From Clostridiales bacterium (GTDB lineage Bacteria; Bacillota; Clostridia; Lachnospirales; WQUN01), in NCBI GenBank assembly GCA_031271275.1, contig JAISWA010000005.1, positions 1 through 7,072 of the forward strand: a stretch of 7,072 nt of DNA. The letters run 5' to 3'. Below, piece by piece: positions 1-4,676 of this stretch (position 1 is the first letter of the stretch; the number at the start of each line of letters is the position of its first letter). Both the position numbers and the translations under genes were made by a program. Below the pieces are notes generated by a model that saw only the letters and a list, made by a program, of their open reading frames with translations, did no database searches and was not told the origin of the DNA.

Positions 1-37
1 ATTCCCGCATACAGGCGCAAAGGCGCGAGGGTCTTGT

Positions 38-1861
38 TTACCGCCCCATAATCCTGTGGTACGCCCAACTGTCATACCGCGCCAATTCCGGCGCCTGCGC
101 CGGGTCAAACACCCGCATTACCCCGTCTCTGCCGGTGAACGTCCTTTCTAAAACCACGGGATAATCCTCCCGCAAATCATTGATATATTCCATCAGCGGG
201 TCGGCTTCGCCAAGCCCGATCAGTTCCAACACCGCCGCGCCCAGGTAGTGCGCGGAAATCACGCCGTCCTCCGGTAATTTTAAAGCGGATAGGTCAACCG
301 ATTCCTTCGCCGCGTCGTTTGCCCATATAAAAAACGGGGTGCGCCCGTAATACGCCGACTCGACCACCGGCTTCCCGCTTTCCGGCGGCGGAATCAGCGC
401 CTTGTAAACCTCCGGCGGGAAGCTCGGCATATGGTCGCCGTAATAAACCAACACCACCGGCTCGGTCATGTTTCTGAAATACGTGATCATTTGAAAGATG
501 CCCCGGTCGCTGTCCATTAGCCCGTGGAAATAATGTGCAAGCGCGTTCAGATTTTCCGGGGAAAGGTCCGCGTCCGTGTTGTAATTCCTGCCGGTAATAT
601 CATACTTGCCCACATAGGGCCCGTGGTTTTGGATGGTGATGGCTTTCAAAAAAAACGGCGCGGCGGGTTCTTTTTTCAGCAGCGCATCCACTTCCTCAAG
701 CATACGCGTCACCGTGTGCCGCTCGGTGATGTACAGCCCCTTGGTGTCCGTCACGTCAAAGACCTTGTCGTCCCAAAAATAATCAAACCCCAACATAGGG
801 TAAACGTTCTGCCGGTTATAAAACCAACCCGCGCCGGGGTGCATTGCCGCCGTATGGTAGCCCGCGTCTTTAAGCACGCGGGCTACCCCCGGGAACGGAC
901 CGTTAATGAGCGAGAACGCGTAAGGCGTGCCTTTAAACCCGCGGGAATTGAGCCCGGTGAGGATGTCGAATTCCGTATCGGCGGTACCGCCCCCGGTATG
1001 AGGCGGCACGATGTAGCCTTGAACGGATTCCGCCAGTATTTGTTTGTAAAAGTACAGCGGGTCGGTATAGCCGTCGAAATTTATTTGCGGGCTCATCGCC
1101 AGTTCCGAAAACGCCTCGCTTAATACCATGACGATACTCGGCGTTGAAGCGGGCGCGGGCGCGGTGCGGTTAACCGCTTCGGCGGCTTCGATTTCTTCGC
1201 GGTAGTCGCCGTAATAGACAGGGCTCGCGATACGGCTCGCGTTGAAATCGTGCAGGAAACTGTAGGTAAAACCCCGCGACTGGTACAAATCCGTTTCGTT
1301 GTAGTAGTACCCTTTATACGGAAGCCGTTCGTGGATGAAATCGCTGGCGTAAACCCCAAAATTTAAGGCGAGCATGACCGCCGCGCAAGCCAACGAGCCG
1401 ATGACACGTGCCCATAACCGCGGCTTCGCGTTCTTGACAAAAAAAAGCGCAGCCGCAAAAACAGCCGCGAACAAGACCATCCCCGCGCCTACCGCGATAA
1501 ACACCGCCGGTTTAATGCTTTTGGCGATGCCGAGAAATTCCGCCCCGAGACGCAGGTCTATGGGCTTAAACGGCGACCATCGCATGGCGACCATATAGCG
1601 GTTGACCACGGAAAGCAGGAGGAATAAAAGCCCCGGGACCCCGCAGGCGGCGGTCAGGTTCGCCGTAATAAAAAAGAGCAGCAGCATGAGGGCAGCCACG
1701 GGAAGCAGATTGAGCAAAAAGACGAGGCCGTAAGATTCCTGAATCACTTGAAACACTTTGACCCCGGTGACGGGCTGCAAAATGAATTGCAAAAGGGTAA
1801 CCGCAACCGCCGCCGCCGATAGAACGGCGAAAGAAACGGGCAAGCTTAATTTAATCTTCAT
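38..1861 (-). CDS. LTA synthase family protein (membrane sulfatase-fold phosphoglycerol transferase)
   Basis: The 607-residue product is close in length to Staphylococcus LtaS. About five hydrophobic segments (roughly residues 8-30, 42-66, 70-90, 118-142, 150-172) precede a large extracellular sulfatase-fold domain (about 240-560). Family catalytic residues are visible: Glu249 in a SEAF motif (metal ligand), Thr293 in GGTADTEF (the nucleophile that carries glycerol phosphate), Trp346 and Arg350 in GWFYNR (lipid head-group binding), His413 in IQNHGPY, and Asp476-His477 in YYGDHMP (metal ligands). By family knowledge it takes glycerol phosphate from phosphatidylglycerol and polymerises it on a glycolipid anchor at the outer membrane face. 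The ATG at 1861 has a GGAG 10 nt upstream (1872-1875). The gene diverges from yqfC and has its own promoter. It could be an LTA primase or another LtaS paralogue rather than the main polymerase, so no symbol is given. There is no classical C-terminal anchor and no frame damage. Confidence 0.93.
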   Translation of the reverse strand: MKIKLSLPVSFAVLSAAAVAVTLLQFILQPVTGVKVFQVIQESYGLVFLLNLLPVAALMLLLFFITANLTAACGVPGLLFLLLSVVNRYMVAMRWSPFKPIDLRLGAEFLGIAKSIKPAVFIAVGAGMVLFAAVFAAALFFVKNAKPRLWARVIGSLACAAVMLALNFGVYASDFIHERLPYKGYYYNETDLYQSRGFTYSFLHDFNASRIASPVYYGDYREEIEAAEAVNRTAPAPASTPSIVMVLSEAFSELAMSPQINFDGYTDPLYFYKQILAESVQGYIVPPHTGGGTADTEFDILTGLNSRGFKGTPYAFSLINGPFPGVARVLKDAGYHTAAMHPGAGWFYNRQNVYPMLGFDYFWDDKVFDVTDTKGLYITERHTVTRMLEEVDALLKKEPAAPFFLKAITIQNHGPYVGKYDITGRNYNTDADLSPENLNALAHYFHGLMDSDRGIFQMITYFRNMTEPVVLVYYGDHMPSFPPEVYKALIPPPESGKPVVESAYYGRTPFFIWANDAAKESVDLSALKLPEDGVISAHYLGAAVLELIGLGEADPLMEYINDLREDYPVVLERTFTGRDGVMRVFDPAQAPELARYDSWAYHRIMGR

Positions 1862-1902
1862 CAGCGCATTGCTCCAGAGGGGATATTTTTGACATGCGGG
1901 AC

Positions 1903-1931
1903 ATTATAGACCGCAAACATATACGAGACAA
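1903..1931 (-). promoter_or_regulatory. Sigma-A-type promoter for the LtaS-family gene
   Basis: Read on the minus strand, a TTGTCT -35 box (1931-1926, four of six to TTGACA) is followed after exactly 17 nt by a perfect TATAAT -10 box (1908-1903). Transcription would start near 1896, giving a leader of about 35 nt that contains the GGAG ribosome site. The -35 box touches the left arm of the inverted repeat at 1930-1938, so a protein bound there could interfere with polymerase. The call rests on box match and spacing only. Confidence 0.65.
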
Positions 1932-1971
1932 CCGGCGGATAGGATATTTCTTTTACATATTCCCGCCGGTT
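1930..1971. repeat. Inverted repeat with 9-bp perfect arms in the divergent intergenic region
   Basis: AACCGGCGG at 1930-1938 is matched exactly by its reverse complement CCGCCGGTT at 1963-1971, with 24 nt between. The left arm abuts the -35 box of the leftward promoter. The right arm falls inside the spacer of the candidate rightward promoter. It may be an operator for a regulator acting on both genes. It could also form a stem-loop in a rightward transcript, where it would be followed by the weak T-rich run TTTATT. Which of these is true cannot be decided here. Confidence 0.5.
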
Positions 1972-1984
1972 TATTCATATTTAT
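1956..1984 (+). promoter_or_regulatory. Candidate sigma-E-like (sporulation) promoter for yqfC-yqfD
   Basis: CATATT (1956-1961) matches the core of the mother-cell sigma-E -35 element (MATATT). After 14 nt it is followed by CATATTTAT (1976-1984), which keeps the CATA core of the sigma-E -10 element but departs from consensus after that. The predicted start is near 1991, about 30 nt before the yqfC GTG. In Bacillus subtilis yqfC and yqfD belong to the sigma-E regulon, which fits. A sigma-A reading is also possible: TTTACA (1952-1957), 18 nt, CATATT (1976-1981), so the assignment is tentative. Confidence 0.4.
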
Positions 1985-2003
1985 AACTAAATTATTGAAG
2001 CGT

Positions 2004-2013
2004 GAGGGGAGGG
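2004..2013 (+). promoter_or_regulatory. Strong Shine-Dalgarno that fixes the GTG start of yqfC
   Basis: A purine-rich GAGGGGAGGG lies 7 nt before the GTG at 2021. An in-frame TGA at 2003-2005 leaves no earlier start codon, and the next in-frame ATG is Met56, far inside the conserved protein. The GTG is therefore the only sensible start. Confidence 0.8.
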
Positions 2014-2020
2014 TTCCGCC

Positions 2021-2287
2021 GTGGGTATCAGGGAAAAACTGACCGGCCTGCTTTCTTTGCCCAGGGAAATCGCGCTTAACCTTCCGCTTATTATTATAAC
2101 GGGCCGCGACGAGGTAAATATAGAAAATTATAAGGGCATCAAGGAATATACCGACGACCGGGTCACGGTAAACACCTCCGCGGGGATGCTGCTGGTGGAA
2201 GGCAGAAAACTGAAGCTCCGGCAGATCACCGACGAGAACGTCATCGTCTCCGGCGTGATTACCGCGCTGCAATATACAGGGGAATAG
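2021..2287 (+). CDS. yqfC: Sporulation protein YqfC (YabP/YqfC family)
   Basis: This small protein of 88 residues is close to the family's usual length of about 90. It shows the typical pattern: an N-terminal segment with LPRE(I/V)..NLP (residues 13-22), a short hydrophobic strand LIIITG (23-28), IENYKGI (34-40), then alternating strands ending in VSGVITALQY (76-85). By family knowledge, YqfC is made in the mother cell during sporulation under sigma-E and is genetically tied to YqfD. Its biochemical role is not established. It has no signal peptide or obvious catalytic residues. It starts with GTG behind a strong ribosome site and is followed after 2 nt by yqfD, so the two are translationally linked. 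Its identity is supported by both sequence and gene order. Confidence 0.9.
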   Translation: MGIREKLTGLLSLPREIALNLPLIIITGRDEVNIENYKGIKEYTDDRVTVNTSAGMLLVEGRKLKLRQITDENVIVSGVITALQYTGE

Positions 2288-2289
2288 CC

Positions 2290-3498
2290 ATGGTGTTGGG
2301 GATATGGAATTACCTGCGCGGTTACGTGACGGTGGAAGTCGCCGGATTTTCCGCCGAGCGGTTCGTCAACCTCGCGGCGAAGCGGGGCGTGTACCTTTGG
2401 GACGCGGAGCGCCCTGACGGCGGCGCTTTAATTTTCAATGTTTCCGTAAAGGGCTTTAGGGCGCTGAAAGGCTGCGCGCGGAAATCCGGCTGCAAATTCA
2501 AAATAAAAGATAAAAGGGGGCTGCCCTTTGTACTTTACCGCTACCGGAAGCGCAAGGCTTTACTGGGCGGTATTATTTTTTTTATCGCGGCGCTGTACAC
2601 GCTGACCTCCTTTGTCTGGCAGATAGAGGTAAAGGGCAACGAGCGCATTTCCCGCGACGATATCGTCGCCTACTGCGAAAGCGCCGGGTTGAAAACCGGC
2701 GCGTTCAAGCATACGCTGAACGCGAAAGGCGTGCGGGAAGGGCTGCTGCGATATTTTACGGACATCACCTGGGCGGACGTTCATATAAAAGGCACGCGGG
2801 CGACCGTCACGCTTTCCGAGACCATCCCGAAGCAGGAAATTATCGACCGCAAAACGCCCTGCGATATCGTCGCCGCAAAAGACGGGCTTATCACCGGAAT
2901 CGTCGCCGGCGCGGGCAAACCGTTGGTAAAAGTCAACGACGTGGTAAAAGCGGGGGAAGTGTTGGTCAGCGGCAAATTGGAAATGAACAGCGACTTAAAC
3001 GGACAGTATTTCGAATACGTGCATTCCTACGCGGAAGTTTGGGCAAGGCGATATACGGAGATTTCTTTTTCGGTTCCGCTAAATTACACGGAAAAAGCGT
3101 ACACCGGCAGGGAAACTTCCCGCCGCTCGGTAGAACTGCTTTTCGCGGGCGGAAAGTTGATTCATTTCCCGGGAAGTAGCATTCCTTTTGAAAATTATGA
3201 TAAAATAACCAAGCATAAGCAGATTCATTTTTCAAAGGATTATCCCCTACCGGTCATTCTGGTCACCGAGGTGTATACGGAATTTATCGCCGAGGCGCGG
3301 GAGCGCACCGTGGAAGACGCGAAGGCGTTGGCGGAGCGTATGATAACCAACCGCATACTGAATGAGTTTGAATTCGAGGCGGACATTCTTGAGAAACGCG
3401 CCGAATACGAGGAACTGCCGGGGGAACTGCGCGTAAAAGCGCTGATTATCACCAACGAGCGGATAGATAAAGAAGCGCCGGTTAACAACATCTTTTAG
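2290..3498 (+). CDS. yqfD: Sporulation protein YqfD (stage IV type, membrane-anchored)
   Basis: The product has 402 residues, close to B. subtilis YqfD (about 400). An N-terminal cytoplasmic part (1-88, including GYVTVEVAGFSAERF and a Cys-containing basic patch) leads through a basic RYRKRK stretch to a single membrane segment (about 90-110). The external part begins with a POTRA-like WQIEVKGNERIS element (110-121). It continues with a hammerhead-like stretch at 199-228 (Gly/Val-rich, with KVNDVVKAGEVLVSG), as in barrel-sandwich folds. The topology suggests a bitopic envelope protein with most of its mass outside the mother-cell membrane. In Bacillus it is a sigma-E gene needed for normal spore formation; the mechanism is not settled. 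The ATG at 2290 is 2 nt after the yqfC stop, with AGGGGA at 2278-2283. There are no disruptions. Confidence 0.93.
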   Translation: MVLGIWNYLRGYVTVEVAGFSAERFVNLAAKRGVYLWDAERPDGGALIFNVSVKGFRALKGCARKSGCKFKIKDKRGLPFVLYRYRKRKALLGGIIFFIAALYTLTSFVWQIEVKGNERISRDDIVAYCESAGLKTGAFKHTLNAKGVREGLLRYFTDITWADVHIKGTRATVTLSETIPKQEIIDRKTPCDIVAAKDGLITGIVAGAGKPLVKVNDVVKAGEVLVSGKLEMNSDLNGQYFEYVHSYAEVWARRYTEISFSVPLNYTEKAYTGRETSRRSVELLFAGGKLIHFPGSSIPFENYDKITKHKQIHFSKDYPLPVILVTEVYTEFIAEARERTVEDAKALAERMITNRILNEFEFEADILEKRAEYEELPGELRVKALIITNERIDKEAPVNNIF

Positions 3499-3525
3499 CG
3501 GTTCAACACACACGTTACGCCGGCT

Positions 3526-3596
3526 GTCCTTCTGAGCCGCAGGCGAAGAATCTTTTGTTTTGTACGTACAGGATTCTTCGCTGCGCTCAGAATGAC
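3526..3596. repeat. Long imperfect inverted repeat, probable dispersed repeat element
   Basis: The left arm (3526-3552) and the reverse complement of the right arm (3572-3596) agree at 24 of 25 aligned bases, with one substitution and two single-base insertions in the left arm. Both arms carry TTCTGAGC and CGAAGAATC blocks. The 19-nt loop includes a perfect palindrome, TGTACGTACA (3561-3570). I recall very similar TTCTGAG...GAAGAATC palindromes scattered between genes in many bacterial genomes, so a MITE-like or REP-like element is the likely identity; this is recollection, not a search. It is not a standard terminator, because neither side has a T-run directly after the stem. The right arm ends in the -35 box of the phoH promoter. 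Confidence 0.75.
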
Positions 3597-3621
3597 GGAT
3601 TTAAGGCGGATTGGCTATAAT
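3592..3621 (+). promoter_or_regulatory. Sigma-A-type promoter for phoH-pgpH
   Basis: A perfect TATAAT (3616-3621) is preceded at 18 nt by ATGACG (3592-3597, four of six to TTGACA). Transcription would start near 3628 and give a leader of about 26 nt carrying the phoH ribosome site. The -35 box lies at the outer end of the inverted-repeat element. It would separate expression of phoH-pgpH from the upstream sporulation pair, which makes sense because both downstream products act in growing cells. Confidence 0.6.
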
Positions 3622-3640
3622 TTTTAAAGTTTCCCACAAA

Positions 3641-3646
3641 AGAAGG
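3641..3646 (+). promoter_or_regulatory. Shine-Dalgarno of phoH
   Basis: AGAAGG sits 7 nt before the ATG at 3654. An in-frame TAA at 3618-3620 (inside the -10 box) bars any long N-terminal extension, and no ATG, GTG or TTG lies in frame between the two. This supports the chosen start. Confidence 0.7.
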
Positions 3647-3653
3647 TCTTCTG

Positions 3654-4676
3654 ATGGACATCCCCAAGCGTCAACTGGAAATACCCAACACCGTCATCGT
3701 CAATATCTTCGGCAAGTTGGACGAGAATGTAAAAAAAATCGAGAACGCTTTTGAAGTCAGCATCGTAAACCGGGACGATTTTGTGCAAATCGTCGGCCTT
3801 TCCCAATCCGCCAAAGTCGATAAGGCGTTGGCGGTGTTGCAAAAAATGGTCGTTATCGCCAAGAAGGGCGAAAAAATCGACGACCAACAGGTCAATTACC
3901 TCATCGCCTCGTTGGAGGACGAACACTTCGAGCATATAGAAAAATTAAACGACGATACTATCTGCATGACCATTTCCGGCAAACCGGTCAAGCCAAAGAC
4001 CGTGGGTCAGAAAAAATACATAGACCAGATAAGGAAGAACACGATTGTGTTCTCCATTGGTCCGGCGGGCACGGGCAAAACTTATCTCGCTATGGCGATG
4101 GCGATCACCGCGTTCCGGGCGGGGCAGGTCAACCGCATTATCCTCACGCGCCCCGCTATCGAGGCGGGGGAAAAGCTCGGCTTCCTTCCCGGCGACTTGC
4201 AGCAGAAGGTGGACCCGTACCTCCGCCCGCTGTACGACGCGCTGCACGATATTATGGGGGCGGAAACCTTTCAGCGGAATTTTGAGCGCGGGGTCATCGA
4301 GGTCGCGCCGCTTGCGTATATGCGCGGGCGGACTTTGGACAACTCCTTCATCGTCCTCGACGAGGCGCAGAACACCACGCCGGAACAGATGAAAATGTTT
4401 TTGACGAGGCTCGGTTTTAACAGCAAGGCGGTTATCACCGGGGACATTACGCAAATAGACCTTCCCGAGGGCAAACGCTCGGGGATAAACGAAGCGGTGC
4501 GCATACTGGACGGGATAGAGGACATCGCCATTTGCAGGCTCACTTCCCGGGACGTGGTGCGGCATCCGCTAGTTCAAAAAATCATCAACGCGTATGAAAA
4601 AACCGAGGCGCGGGCCGCGTATAAGGAACGCGAAAGGGAAAGCCGCCGTCTGCGCCGACGAGGCAGGTTGCTATGA
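3654..4676 (+). CDS. phoH: PhoH family P-loop NTPase (PhoH/PhoL, YqfE type)
   Basis: The 340-residue product is slightly longer than the usual 315-330. An N-terminal domain (about 10-90) with KH-like NIFGKLDENVKKIENAF is followed by the PhoH ATPase domain (about 110-312). The Walker A motif GPAGTGKT spans 136-143 (Lys142). The Walker B motif IVLDEAQN carries Asp236-Glu237. The sensor-like stretch TGDITQIDLP lies at 262-271, and the closing signature SRDVVRHPLVQKII at 298-311. PhoH proteins are cytoplasmic, helicase-superfamily-like ATPases. The native substrate is uncertain, but constant linkage to ybeY points to RNA metabolism, and related PhoH domains act on RNA. The C-terminus (from about 317) is a highly charged, Arg-rich tail that could bind nucleic acid (inference). 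The gene overlaps pgpH by ATGA, so translational coupling is likely. Confidence 0.95.
   Translation: MDIPKRQLEIPNTVIVNIFGKLDENVKKIENAFEVSIVNRDDFVQIVGLSQSAKVDKALAVLQKMVVIAKKGEKIDDQQVNYLIASLEDEHFEHIEKLNDDTICMTISGKPVKPKTVGQKKYIDQIRKNTIVFSIGPAGTGKTYLAMAMAITAFRAGQVNRIILTRPAIEAGEKLGFLPGDLQQKVDPYLRPLYDALHDIMGAETFQRNFERGVIEVAPLAYMRGRTLDNSFIVLDEAQNTTPEQMKMFLTRLGFNSKAVITGDITQIDLPEGKRSGINEAVRILDGIEDIAICRLTSRDVVRHPLVQKIINAYEKTEARAAYKERERESRRLRRRGRLL

Noticed and set aside
1..37. Terminator or gene end at the left edge
   Set aside because: Only a 4-bp GCGC/GCGC pairing around a short loop is visible and no T-run follows. The stretch is too short to assign to any gene.
524..1123. 199-codon plus-strand open frame opposite the LtaS-family gene
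   Set aside because: The opposite strand carries the catalytic motifs of a full-length sulfatase-fold enzyme. This frame has no ribosome site or domain that I can recognise.
1904..2272. 122-codon minus-strand open frame across the intergenic region and yqfC
   Set aside because: It is antisense to a well-supported yqfC, covers two promoters and has no recognisable protein features.
3526..3600. Rho-independent terminator after yqfD
   Set aside because: The hairpin is strong, but neither strand has a T-run immediately after the stem, and its loop is long. A repeat element fits better, though it may still slow transcription.
3945..4565. 206-codon open frame on the minus strand inside phoH
   Set aside because: It lies wholly antisense to a protein with intact Walker motifs. 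The translation is rich in Arg, His and Val with no recognisable domain, as expected from GC-biased third positions.
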